Shown piece by piece: positions 1 through 6,523 of a stretch of DNA of 16,318 nt. The translations under genes were made by a program, and so were the position numbers. The stretch's first letter is position 1, and each line of letters starts with the position of its first letter. The notes under the pieces are model-generated. The model searched no databases. It was not told where the DNA came from and saw only the letters and a list, made by a program, of their open reading frames with translations. Origin of the DNA: Draconibacterium orientale. Lineage in GTDB: Bacteria; Bacteroidota; Bacteroidia; Bacteroidales; JAADGE01. The stretch spans positions 1-16,318 of the forward strand of contig DYSM01000029.1 in NCBI GenBank assembly GCA_020718265.1, read 5' to 3'.

Positions 1-66
1 TAAGAACAAACGAAAAATAGGCGTAATTTGTTTTGTGGTTTAGTAAAGTTTAAAAATTTAGACTTT

Positions 67-125
67 AATGTTTTTTGAAAATTCTGTTGTAATTCAGCCA
101 AAATTCAATCGAAACTAAAAAAAAC
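67..125. repeat. Left arm of inverted repeat flanking queE
   Basis: The reverse complement of this stretch matches 1091-1137 almost perfectly, starting with the shared gttttttttagtttc and ending with aaaaacatt. The two arms differ by a few substitutions and by an 11-nt block present only here. That block lies between two gaatt direct repeats, so it looks like a slippage deletion in the right arm. The arms enclose queE and its promoter. Origin unknown. Confidence 0.75.
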
Positions 126-224
126 TGAATGACAGCAGAATGACAAAACTCACGATTGAAAAAAAAGGCTCTAATTTTCATAAAATCAAATATCTAAATG
201 TTTTCGTACAAACTCTGTATGAAA

Positions 225-256
225 TTTGGTGCTGCCAAAAAAAAACAGCACTTTTG
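225..256 (+). promoter_or_regulatory. Putative queE promoter (Bacteroidota -33/-7)
   Basis: TTTG at 225-228 is followed after 20 nt by CACTTTTG at 249-256, one mismatch from the Bacteroidota -7 box TAnnTTTG. Transcription would start a few bases downstream and give a very short leader before the ATG at 274. The spacer also contains a small inverted repeat (gtgctg 229-234, cagcac 246-251). The promoter supports the ATG at 274 over the in-frame TTG at 226, which would lie inside the -33 element. Confidence 0.5.
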
Positions 257-273
257 CCGGCTCAAATTTTTGT

Positions 274-894
274 ATGACGGATGTGTTTGAAGGCGGCGAG
301 AAACTGCCGCTTATCGAAGAGTTTTACACCTTGCAGGGCGAGGGTTTTCATGCCGGCAGTGCGGCATATTTCATTCGTATCGGCGGATGCGACATTGGTT
401 GCCGCTGGTGCGATACGCGCATTTCGTGGCGTGCCGACTTGCACAGCCTTGCCTCTGTTACCGATGTGATTGCCAAAGTTGCTTCCACACCCGCACGCGC
501 CATTGTGGTAACGGGCGGCGAACCGACTACCTACAACCTCGCGCCGCTGAGCCGCGAAATTCGCAAACACAACATCAAAGCATTTTTAGAAACTTCGGGC
601 GCATATCCGCTCACGGGCGAATGGGATTGGATTTGCTTATCGCCAAAGAAACAACAACTTCCGCAACCGGAATTTTACGACATCGCGCACGAACTGAAAG
701 TAATTATACAAGACGAAGCCGACTTGGAACACGCCGAACGCCAAGCTGAATTGTTCCGAAACACACCGCATTTGTATCTGCAACCCGAATGGAGCCGCCA
801 CCAAACCGTTACCCCGATGTTGGTTGAATACATTAAAACCCACCCGAAATGGAAAATCTCCGTGCAGTTGCATAAGTATTTGAATATTCCGTAA
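274..894 (+). CDS. queE: 7-carboxy-7-deazaguanine synthase (radical SAM)
   Basis: QueE converts 6-carboxy-tetrahydropterin to 7-carboxy-7-deazaguanine, the ring-contraction step toward preQ0 and queuosine, in the cytoplasm. The 206-residue protein has the Fe-S/SAM cysteine motif C-x3-C-x2-C (C39, C43, C46), the QGEG substrate-side motif at 21-24, the radical-SAM glycine motif TGGEP at 80-84, and a typical C-terminal QLHKYLNIP. Length is normal for the family. I chose the ATG at 274 rather than the in-frame TTG at 226 because homology begins just after it and a promoter-like sequence occupies 225-256. No other queuosine gene (queC, queD, queF) lies in the window, and the gene appears to be transcribed alone. 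Identification is confident from motifs; the reaction is known from the family. Confidence 0.95.
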   Translation: MTDVFEGGEKLPLIEEFYTLQGEGFHAGSAAYFIRIGGCDIGCRWCDTRISWRADLHSLASVTDVIAKVASTPARAIVVTGGEPTTYNLAPLSREIRKHNIKAFLETSGAYPLTGEWDWICLSPKKQQLPQPEFYDIAHELKVIIQDEADLEHAERQAELFRNTPHLYLQPEWSRHQTVTPMLVEYIKTHPKWKISVQLHKYLNIP

Positions 895-1035
895 AAAAAA
901 GAAACAGTGCTCTGCGGGCTGTTGTCTGCTGACGATTAGGAGGCTCAGCAAACTTTCCCGACATATCCGGTCGGTTCGTAACTCTGACGTTCTGTTTTGA
1001 AAAATTTTAGCTGTCTTTGCGATTCAATTTGAACA

Positions 1036-1057
1036 TAAACAGTGTTTGTAAGAAAAT
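1036..1057. repeat. Short dispersed repeat, copy 1
   Basis: The 22-nt sequence taaacagtgtttgtaagaaaat recurs at 16257-16278 with a single T/C difference. Weaker similarity extends about 60-80 nt upstream of both copies, including a ttttgaaa block and a cgatt/gcgatt block. The core ttgtaagaaaa also occurs inverted at 1185-1195. Confidence 0.5.
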
Positions 1058-1090
1058 GTGAAAATATTTGATTTTATGTAAATTACAGTC

Positions 1091-1137
1091 GTTTTTTTTA
1101 GTTTCAATTGAATTTCAACAGAATTTCTAAAAACATT
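1091..1137. repeat. Right arm of inverted repeat flanking queE
   Basis: Counterpart of 67-125 in inverted orientation. It shares the T8 run, agtttc, attgaatt, caacagaattt and aaaaacatt blocks in the same order and lacks the 11-nt block present in the left arm. The arms are about 970 bp apart. Confidence 0.75.
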
Positions 1138-1360
1138 CGGAACGAAATTTGACTATCTGTTATAGAACTTCAACAAGTTTTGAGTTTTCTTACAACGACT
1201 AAACAGATGCACCACAACACATTGCGCTATCGTGCGACTTTGCAAACTGCCGAAAAATATAAAGCGAAATTGTAAGCTTCACTTGGCATCTTGGTTTATG
1301 GAACATTCAGACATGTGGTTTTACTCTTCACAATATGAGCTTGTTAAAAAAAAACTGTTG

Positions 1361-1502
1361 TAATACTAAACCGCTATCAAGATTGTTATTTTGACGATAC
1401 TTTGTCCTATCGGACGAAAGCATGTCAAATAAGACTTTCCATCGTCCGATAGGACATGGAAACGTCAGTCTTTTTTGTCATTTTGATAGCGGTTTAGTAT
1501 AA
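1361..1502. mobile_element. MITE-like nested palindromic element with TAA target duplication
   Basis: The element spans 1364-1499 (136 bp). Its ends are perfect 17-bp inverted repeats, tactaaaccgctatcaa at 1364-1380 and the complement at 1483-1499. It is flanked on both sides by TAA (1361-1363 and 1500-1502), consistent with a 3-bp target-site duplication. Inside lies a second perfect 15-bp inverted repeat, tgtcctatcggacga at 1403-1417 and its complement at 1442-1456. The whole unit could fold into one long bulged hairpin and encodes no protein. Such structure is known for MITEs mobilised in trans by a related transposase; no transposase is in this window, so the mobilising family is unknown. 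Some IS5-group elements duplicate 3-bp TNA targets, but I cannot assign it. Confidence 0.7.
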
Positions 1503-1568
1503 GTTATTTTTCATACGGTTGACAAAAAATTTTAACAAGAAACGTTTTTTAGTTTTCAGAAAGAAATC

Positions 1569-1576
1569 TACCTTAG
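1569..1576 (+). promoter_or_regulatory. Putative -7 box of the DUF4199 gene
   Basis: TACCTTAG differs at one base from TAnnTTTG and lies 21 nt before the ATG at 1598, so the leader would be short. No good -33 TTG is visible at the expected distance. It lies only about 70 bp downstream of the MITE-like element. Confidence 0.35.
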
Positions 1577-1597
1577 CGGCATAAAAAAATACAAACA

Positions 1598-2134
1598 ATG
1601 GACAAGAATTTTGTAAAAAGTTTTATCACAAGCGGAATCGTTATCGGCGTAATTTACATGGTCTATTCAATGTTGCTTTATGTGGCAGAAGTGAATGTAC
1701 TCAAAACGGGCATGGCAATGTTAGGATTGCTTATTATGCTGGTTATCATTATTTTACCTCAAATCTATTTTGGAAGAAAATATCGTGATACTTATTCGGA
1801 AGGTTATATCAAGTACGGACGAGCGTTGCTGTTTGGTGTAATGAGTGCTACCGCCGGCGCGGCTGTTGTAACCATTTACACGATAATTTTTTATAGTTTA
1901 GTAGATATGAGTTACTTAGAGCCGATGATTAACGAATTTATGACAGAACTTGCCGAAAAACCGGGTATCACAGACCAAATGTTAGACGACATTTATGCTA
2001 AATTTGAAGAAGCAAAAAATGCACCTCTGTATAAAACTGCATTACAGGCGTTTCTGAATTTTGTGATTTCAGGCGGAATTTTCAGCCTAATTTCATCTAT
2101 TTTTGTAAAACGCAAACAAGATGTTATTGCATAG
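1598..2134 (+). CDS. DUF4199 family integral membrane protein
   Basis: A 178-residue membrane protein of a family found mainly in Bacteroidota, of unknown function. Hydrophobic segments are visible at about residues 8-30, 38-58, 75-100 and 145-168. A soluble, acidic-to-mixed loop at about 108-142 carries a run of charged residues just before the last helix. The FGRKYRDTY stretch after the second helix and the positively charged tail (VKRKQ) suggest cytoplasmic loops. The next gene, a membrane-linked glycosyltransferase, starts 42 bp later; DUF4199 next to a GT2 gene is a pairing I recall from other Bacteroidota, which suggests an envelope role, but that is inference. Confidence 0.8.
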   Translation: MDKNFVKSFITSGIVIGVIYMVYSMLLYVAEVNVLKTGMAMLGLLIMLVIIILPQIYFGRKYRDTYSEGYIKYGRALLFGVMSATAGAAVVTIYTIIFYSLVDMSYLEPMINEFMTELAEKPGITDQMLDDIYAKFEEAKNAPLYKTALQAFLNFVISGGIFSLISSIFVKRKQDVIA

Positions 2135-2158
2135 TTTGAAACAAAATTCATACTTTTG
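2127..2158 (+). promoter_or_regulatory. Putative promoter of the GT2 gene
   Basis: TTG at 2127-2129 and an exact TAnnTTTG box (TACTTTTG, 2151-2158) are separated by 21 nt. The box lies 18 nt before the ATG at 2177. The -33 element overlaps the last codons of the DUF4199 gene, so the glycosyltransferase can probably be transcribed on its own as well as by read-through. Confidence 0.55.
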
Positions 2159-2176
2159 CAGAAAATAACATTCTGC

Positions 2177-3130
2177 ATGGACATTTCCGTAATTATTGCA
2201 CTGCTCAACGAAGAAGAATCGCTGCCCGAACTCATTTCGTGGACAACCGGCGTGCTGGAAAAGCACAAATTCAGCTACGAAATTATTATGATTGACGACG
2301 GCAGCACCGACAATTCGTGGGCTGTAATCGAAAAGCTTCGTGCCGAAAATCGGAATATTCGCGGCGTGAAGTTTCGCCGAAATTACGGAAAATCGCCCGC
2401 GCTCTACGCCGGGTTTGCGCGCGCGCACGGCGATGTCGTTATGACGATGGATGCCGATTTGCAGGACAACCCCGAAGAAATTCCGGAACTTTACGACATG
2501 ATTACCAAACAAGGTTACGACCTCGTTTCCGGCTGGAAAAAGAAACGCCACGACCCTATCCTATCAAAAAATATTCCGAGCAAAGTGTTCAACCGCGCCG
2601 TGCGCATGATGAGCGGCATCAAATTGCACGATTTTAATTGCGGACTCAAAGCCTATCGAAAAAAAGTCATCAAAAGCATTGAGGTTTACGGCGAAATGCA
2701 CCGCTACATACCTGTTTTGGCAAAACAAGCCGGTTTCAAACGCATTGGCGAAAAGGTTGTGAAACACCAAGAACGCAAGTACGGACAATCCAAATTCGGC
2801 ATGAGTCGTTTCATTAACGGATTTCTCGATTTGATTTCGGTTTCGTTTATCTCGCGCTTTTCCAAACGCCCGATGCACTTTTTCGGCGCACTCGGCTCGC
2901 TGGCGTTTTTGGCAGGTTTTGGGATGTTGGCGTATTTGTCCGTTGCGAAATTGGTTTTCAATCAGTACCAGATGACAGAACGTCCGCTGTTTTTCTTCGG
3001 TTTATTGCTCATTATTTTCGGCAGCCAACTCTTTCTGACCGGATTTTTGGCAGAGCTTATTTCACGTTCCTCTGCGGACAGAAATAATTATTTGATTGAC
3101 GAAGAGCATACAGAGTTTGTAAAGTCATAA
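2177..3130 (+). CDS. Family 2 glycosyltransferase, polyprenyl-phosphate type, with two C-terminal TM helices
   Basis: A 317-residue GT-A fold enzyme expected to transfer a sugar from a nucleotide donor to a lipid (undecaprenyl-phosphate-like) carrier on the cytoplasmic face of the inner membrane. Visible motifs are DDGSTD (40-45) for nucleotide binding, DADLQD (92-97) as the metal-binding DxD region, HDFNCGLKAYRK (151-162), and QERKYGQSKFG (198-208), which is characteristic of the DPM1/GtrB/ArnC-like group. Two hydrophobic helices follow at about 233-258 and 270-295. The ATG at 2177 is preferred to an upstream TTG at 2156, which overlaps the -7 promoter box. Donor sugar and final glycan cannot be told from sequence. 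Confidence 0.9.
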   Translation: MDISVIIALLNEEESLPELISWTTGVLEKHKFSYEIIMIDDGSTDNSWAVIEKLRAENRNIRGVKFRRNYGKSPALYAGFARAHGDVVMTMDADLQDNPEEIPELYDMITKQGYDLVSGWKKKRHDPILSKNIPSKVFNRAVRMMSGIKLHDFNCGLKAYRKKVIKSIEVYGEMHRYIPVLAKQAGFKRIGEKVVKHQERKYGQSKFGMSRFINGFLDLISVSFISRFSKRPMHFFGALGSLAFLAGFGMLAYLSVAKLVFNQYQMTERPLFFFGLLLIIFGSQLFLTGFLAELISRSSADRNNYLIDEEHTEFVKS

Positions 3131-3227
3131 AGTTCGTAAAGTTGCGAAGTAAATAGCTTATTATCAGTTTTTTATAAAACATAAATAGCCATATTATTTC
3201 GCAGCTCCTTAGATTAAAAAAAATTGC

Positions 3228-3722
3228 TTAGTGCTGCATTTTCAGCGCTTCATCAATATCTACCGATTTTATGAGACTTTTTATCTCGTCGCGCCCGAAT
3301 TCGCCTTTGATTTGCATTGCACCGAACGATTTTTCCTGAACAGCGTGCGAGACGACCTCTACAACTTTTTCGTCCACAACGCGCACATATACAGTAACTT
3401 TGGCGGTTTCGCGGTCAATGGTCATAAGTATTTCATAGTTTTCTTTGGGCAAATGTTCTTTTAATTGTTCCGACAAATTGTTTACATCGGTATTACATAC
3501 GAACACTTTGGCTTCTTGCACTTTAGCGAGTGCGTCGTCTATTTCTTTGCTTTCGGTAGTTGCCATGAGCTTTAACAAAAAAGGAGCAACCTTTAAAGCC
3601 ATAACACCTTCGGCATCTTCGTAGGTGCCGTAAAAAGTGTCGAAATTTGCAGTTTCGGATTTTTTTGTTCCGCAAGCTGCAAACAATACAGAAATTAAGA
3701 TTACAAATATTGTGTGTTTCAT
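3228..3722 (-). CDS. DUF4252 family lipoprotein
   Basis: A 164-residue secreted protein with a lipoprotein signal: a hydrophobic stretch at 4-15 ending in the lipobox LFAAC, with Cys17 as the likely lipidated residue. The body fits the DUF4252 family of small Bacteroidota lipoproteins: an N-terminal helical part, a central region with a conserved-looking VFVCNTD, two short beta stretches (YEILMTIDRE, KVTVYVRVVDEK) and a C-terminal QIKGEFGRDEI. Function is unknown in the family. It converges with the glycosyltransferase (97 bp between stops) and lies downstream of the VOC gene, from which a terminator separates it. I could not identify its own promoter with confidence. Confidence 0.8.
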   Translation of the reverse strand: MKHTIFVILISVLFAACGTKKSETANFDTFYGTYEDAEGVMALKVAPFLLKLMATTESKEIDDALAKVQEAKVFVCNTDVNNLSEQLKEHLPKENYEILMTIDRETAKVTVYVRVVDEKVVEVVSHAVQEKSFGAMQIKGEFGRDEIKSLIKSVDIDEALKMQH

Positions 3723-3744
3723 TTGAAATTTATTAAAAAAAGAA

Positions 3745-3793
3745 AAAAACAGTCCGAAGCGCGCGTTCGCTCAATCGGACAGTTCGTTTTTTT
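3745..3793. terminator. Bidirectional intrinsic terminator between VOC gene and DUF4252 gene
   Basis: Stem gtccgaagcg (3752-3761) pairs with cgct (3768-3771) plus tcggac (3775-3780), with a 3-nt bulge. It is flanked by an A-run on the left and T7 at 3787-3793 on the right, so it has a T-tract on both strands. On the minus strand it follows the VOC stop codon directly and should end the TPR-VOC transcript before the DUF4252 gene. Confidence 0.7.
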
Positions 3794-4208
3794 AAGACTG
3801 ACTTTGTTCGCAATTTACCATCCAATTGACATCGAATTTGTATGTAAACATGCCGTACTTTGCGCCCCAAACGGCATCACCAAACGGCATAACAACGTTT
3901 CCGCCGACAGAAAGTGCATTAAAAATGCGCTCTGCCTCAATGACATCGCTCACAGAAAGCATGACGGAGTTTGAGTTTCCGAACGTTACATCTTGACCCG
4001 GCATGGTATCGGAAGCCATAATTACGGCTTGACCAAATTCCAAACTTGCGTGCATGATTCGAGTTTTTAAATCGTCTGGAAATTCGCTGCCGGGCATCTC
4101 GCCAAAGGTCATCACTTTGAGTTCGGCTTGAAGGGCTTCTTTGTAAAAATTCACGGCTAAATTGCAATTTCCGTTAAAATTCAGATAAGGACTTACTGTT
4201 ATTGACAT
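3792..4208 (-). CDS. PhnB-like VOC superfamily protein (glyoxalase/bleomycin-resistance fold)
   Basis: A 138-residue protein with the usual two-module VOC layout. The N-terminus (TVSPYLNFNGNCNLAVNFYKEAL) matches the PhnB/YjdN-like group, as do the mid-region FGNSNSVMLSVSD and the C-terminal WGAKYGMFTYKFDVNWMVNC. Members are small cytoplasmic dimers; catalytic activity is unproven for most of them, so I give no reaction. It starts 12 bp after the stop of the TPR gene and is almost certainly co-transcribed with it. Its stop codon overlaps the T-tract of the terminator that follows. Length is normal and there is no sign of decay. Confidence 0.85.
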   Translation of the reverse strand: MSITVSPYLNFNGNCNLAVNFYKEALQAELKVMTFGEMPGSEFPDDLKTRIMHASLEFGQAVIMASDTMPGQDVTFGNSNSVMLSVSDVIEAERIFNALSVGGNVVMPFGDAVWGAKYGMFTYKFDVNWMVNCEQSQS

Positions 4209-4220
4209 ATCGGTAAAAAT

Positions 4221-5627
4221 TTATATAGAAACATTTTTTTGCTGAAGATAACTTGCAACACTTTCATTTTCAATACAATTAGGACAATACTCAAGTAAAA
4301 CAGAAATCATTCCGGCATCCAATGCTAATGCTTTTTCGAATGTTGTCAGAAATTTTTGCTCGTTATTATGTTGGTAAAACCAAGCAGCCATGCGAAAGTG
4401 TATTTTCGCACTGTCCGAAAATGTTTCTGATGCAAGCAGCAAGAAGTCAAGTGTTTGATTTGGTGCCGATTGTTCAAGCACATCGGCTAAAGCCATCCAC
4501 GTTTTCAGCTTTGTCGGATTTAGCGTAAGTGATTTTTGCAAATACAAACCGGCTTTATCCAACTGATTGATGTCGAAAAAGATACGACCTGCAAGATAAT
4601 GCAACTCTTCGTCCGTCGGATTTTCCTTGATTCCTTTCAGCACATAATTTAAGCCCTCCAGCATATCGCCGTTTAGTGCGTAAACGGATGCAACGCCGTG
4701 AATGGCATCGGGGTGTGTCGGGTCATGTGCCAACACCTTTTTATATAGGCGCATGGCTTGGTCGAAACGCTCCGTGCGTTGATAGCAGTATGCAAGTCCG
4801 CAAAGCGCTTCGGGATTATTTTGTTCCAATTTTACAACTTCGCTGTAAGAAAACAAAGCCTCATCATACTTACCTAACTCGCTAAGTATAACCGCTTTAT
4901 TAAAATGTGCCGAAACAAATTCCGGTTTTATCGCTATTGCAAAATCGTAAGCTTCAACGGCTTGCGTTTTATTATTTATCGTATTGCTTACAACGCCGTA
5001 GTTGTACCATGCGTTTGCAGATAAGGGCACAATGTCGAGATATTTTTTGTAATATTCGGCACTTTTTTCAAACTCTCCGAGTCGCTCGCAACAAAACGCG
5101 GTGTCATAAATGACGTATTTGTTTTTTGGATTTTGTTGGTACGCGGCTTCCAAATATTTTAGCGATTTGGAATAATCGCCATTTTGTTCGTAAATAAAAG
5201 CAACGGATGAGAGCGTGTTTTCATTCGTTCCCGCAAATTTTATGAAGTGGTTGAAATGTAATTCCGCTTCATCCGATTTTCCTTTGCGTGAAAAAATACA
5301 GCCGAGCAGAAACCGAATTTCGGGTTCGTCGGGTTGCATAACGTAGAGTTGTCGTAACAGACGTTCGGCTTCTTCATCTTGGTGTGAATCAATTAAAAAG
5401 TGGGCATTTTTTAATTTGAGAGCCAAACTGTCCGGGTGCAAATTCAGGGCATAGCGCAGGGCGTGTTGGGCTTGCCCTGTTTTGCCTTTTTCGAGAAAAT
5501 GGGTGATAATTTCCTCGAATTCGCCTACATCAAAGTAGTAGTGCGCTTTCTTTTTTAACATGGTCAGATACTTCCCGATGTGAACTTTTATGTTCGGAGA
5601 ACTACCGCCGGCGTTTTGATTTGCCAT
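4221..5627 (-). CDS. Tetratricopeptide repeat protein
   Basis: A 468-residue protein made almost entirely of TPR helix pairs, about ten to twelve units from near residue 33 to about 440. Canonical units are easy to see, such as AWYNYGVVSNTINNKTQAVEAYDFA followed by a unit opening SAHFNKAVILSELGKYDEAL. There is no signal peptide or membrane helix, so it is likely cytoplasmic and acts as a protein-interaction scaffold; no enzymatic domain is present. The C-terminus carries a short YCPNC stretch without a matching second pair of cysteines, so I do not call a zinc site. The gene heads a two-gene operon with the VOC protein. The start at 5627 fits the promoter at 5692-5723; an internal methionine near residue 23 is a possible alternative. 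Confidence 0.9.
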   Translation of the reverse strand: MANQNAGGSSPNIKVHIGKYLTMLKKKAHYYFDVGEFEEIITHFLEKGKTGQAQHALRYALNLHPDSLALKLKNAHFLIDSHQDEEAERLLRQLYVMQPDEPEIRFLLGCIFSRKGKSDEAELHFNHFIKFAGTNENTLSSVAFIYEQNGDYSKSLKYLEAAYQQNPKNKYVIYDTAFCCERLGEFEKSAEYYKKYLDIVPLSANAWYNYGVVSNTINNKTQAVEAYDFAIAIKPEFVSAHFNKAVILSELGKYDEALFSYSEVVKLEQNNPEALCGLAYCYQRTERFDQAMRLYKKVLAHDPTHPDAIHGVASVYALNGDMLEGLNYVLKGIKENPTDEELHYLAGRIFFDINQLDKAGLYLQKSLTLNPTKLKTWMALADVLEQSAPNQTLDFLLLASETFSDSAKIHFRMAAWFYQHNNEQKFLTTFEKALALDAGMISVLLEYCPNCIENESVASYLQQKNVSI

Positions 5628-5691
5628 AATTCGTAACTGTTTGATTTTGAGTAAAACTTCGTGATTGTATATTTGATTTGTACGTTGAGGG

Positions 5692-5723
5692 CAAATCTAC
5701 AAAATAGTTTTGAAAATAAGCAA
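5692..5723 (-). promoter_or_regulatory. Promoter of the TPR-VOC operon
   Basis: Read on the minus strand, TTG (5723-5721) is followed after exactly 21 nt by TAGATTTG (5699-5692), a perfect match to TAnnTTTG. The leader to the ATG at 5627 would be about 55-60 nt. Confidence 0.6.
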
Positions 5724-5806
5724 CTTAGCACGCATTTTTTAAACAAAAGATTTACATAACATACAGCAAGTTTAACTATACAACACTTTATGTAATCAAA
5801 ACATAA

Positions 5807-6505
5807 CTATTCGGCGTTTTCAGGATTTGAGTATGAATCGGCAGAACGGAGTAAAAATTTGGTATATGTGATGGGTTTGTTTTGGCTTAAGAACATTTTT
5901 TCGTAAAATGTTTGAATTTCGACTACTTCTTTTTCGCAGTCGGACACGTATAAATCATTAGATTGAAACAGAATCTCCAGCTTGTTTTGTATAATTATTT
6001 TATCCGTAAATTGAAATAATTCCTGACTGTCGGTTTTGAGATGTACGATGGCATTTTCGACTGAAATTTGTTTGTAAATGTCCAGAAAGCGAGCGGAAGT
6101 CAGTCGTTTTCGCATTTTGTTGGGTTGTGGGTCGGGAAAGGTTACCCAAACCTCAGAAACTTCGCCCGGTGCAAAAAACGACGGCAAAAATTCAACTTTA
6201 TTTCTAATAAATGCTACGTTGGCAAGGCTTTCATCCAACGCGGTTTTACAGCCGCGCCAAAGTCTTGCGCCTTTGATATCGATTCCGATAAAATTTTTTT
6301 CGTGAAAACGGCGCGCCAAACCTGTGGTATAGTCGCCTTTTCCGCAGCCGACTTCCAGAATTATCGGATTGTTGTTTTTGAAATATTCTGCGTGCCATTT
6401 GCCTCGTATGCTGTGGCTTCCTTCAAACATTTCCTGCGGCGAGGGCTGAAAAATGTTTGTAAAATGTTTCATTTCTTCAAAACGCGGTAGTTTACGTTTT
6501 CCCAT
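5807..6505 (-). CDS. trmB: tRNA (guanine-N7-)-methyltransferase
   Basis: TrmB makes N7-methylguanosine at position 46 of the tRNA variable loop using S-adenosylmethionine, in the cytoplasm. The 232-residue protein shows the SAM-binding motif LEVGCGKG at 50-57, the acidic motif-II region GIDIKG at 74-79, and the family signature TFPDPQPNKMRKRL at about 122-135, followed by LKTDS at 156-160 and TYTKF near the C-terminus. Length is normal. It lies 18 bp downstream of the sensor gene on the same strand, so it is probably transcribed from the sensor promoter; the sensor and the tRNA enzyme have no obvious shared function. No strong terminator follows, only a weak AT hairpin. Confidence 0.95.
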   Translation of the reverse strand: MGKRKLPRFEEMKHFTNIFQPSPQEMFEGSHSIRGKWHAEYFKNNNPIILEVGCGKGDYTTGLARRFHEKNFIGIDIKGARLWRGCKTALDESLANVAFIRNKVEFLPSFFAPGEVSEVWVTFPDPQPNKMRKRLTSARFLDIYKQISVENAIVHLKTDSQELFQFTDKIIIQNKLEILFQSNDLYVSDCEKEVVEIQTFYEKMFLSQNKPITYTKFLLRSADSYSNPENAE

Positions 6506-6523
6506 TTTGCTGCAATTATTTCT

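Larger units (their letters stand above)
895..1597. other. Long intergenic region without a convincing gene
   Basis: About 700 bp between queE and the DUF4199 gene. It contains a small hairpin (ccgac 959-963 with gtcgg 971-975) with no T-tract, the right arm of the queE-flanking inverted repeat, a copy of a short sequence also found at the right end of the window, a short 11-bp inverted pair (1046-1056 and 1185-1195), and the nested-palindrome element at 1361-1502. A 22-codon ATG frame at 1207-1275 has no other support. The region reads like accumulated repeat debris. Confidence 0.6.

Noticed and set aside
226..273. TTG-initiated N-terminal extension of queE
   Set aside because: It lies over the putative -33/-7 promoter, has no family similarity, and the ATG at 274 gives a normal-length protein.
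185..273. preQ1 riboswitch upstream of queE
   Set aside because: No preQ1-type stem or conserved A-rich tail motif is recognisable, and the putative promoter leaves too short a leader.
637..951. Minus-strand frame overlapping queE
   Set aside because: Shadow of the confidently identified queE; its sequence has no protein-family character.
1207..1275. 22-codon ATG frame in the long intergenic region
   Set aside because: Too short, no recognisable similarity, and no promoter or terminator placed for it.
5752..5795. 8-bp inverted repeat (ttacataa/ttatgtaa) after trmB as a terminator
   Set aside because: All-AT-rich stem with a 28-nt loop and no proper T-tract; too weak to call.
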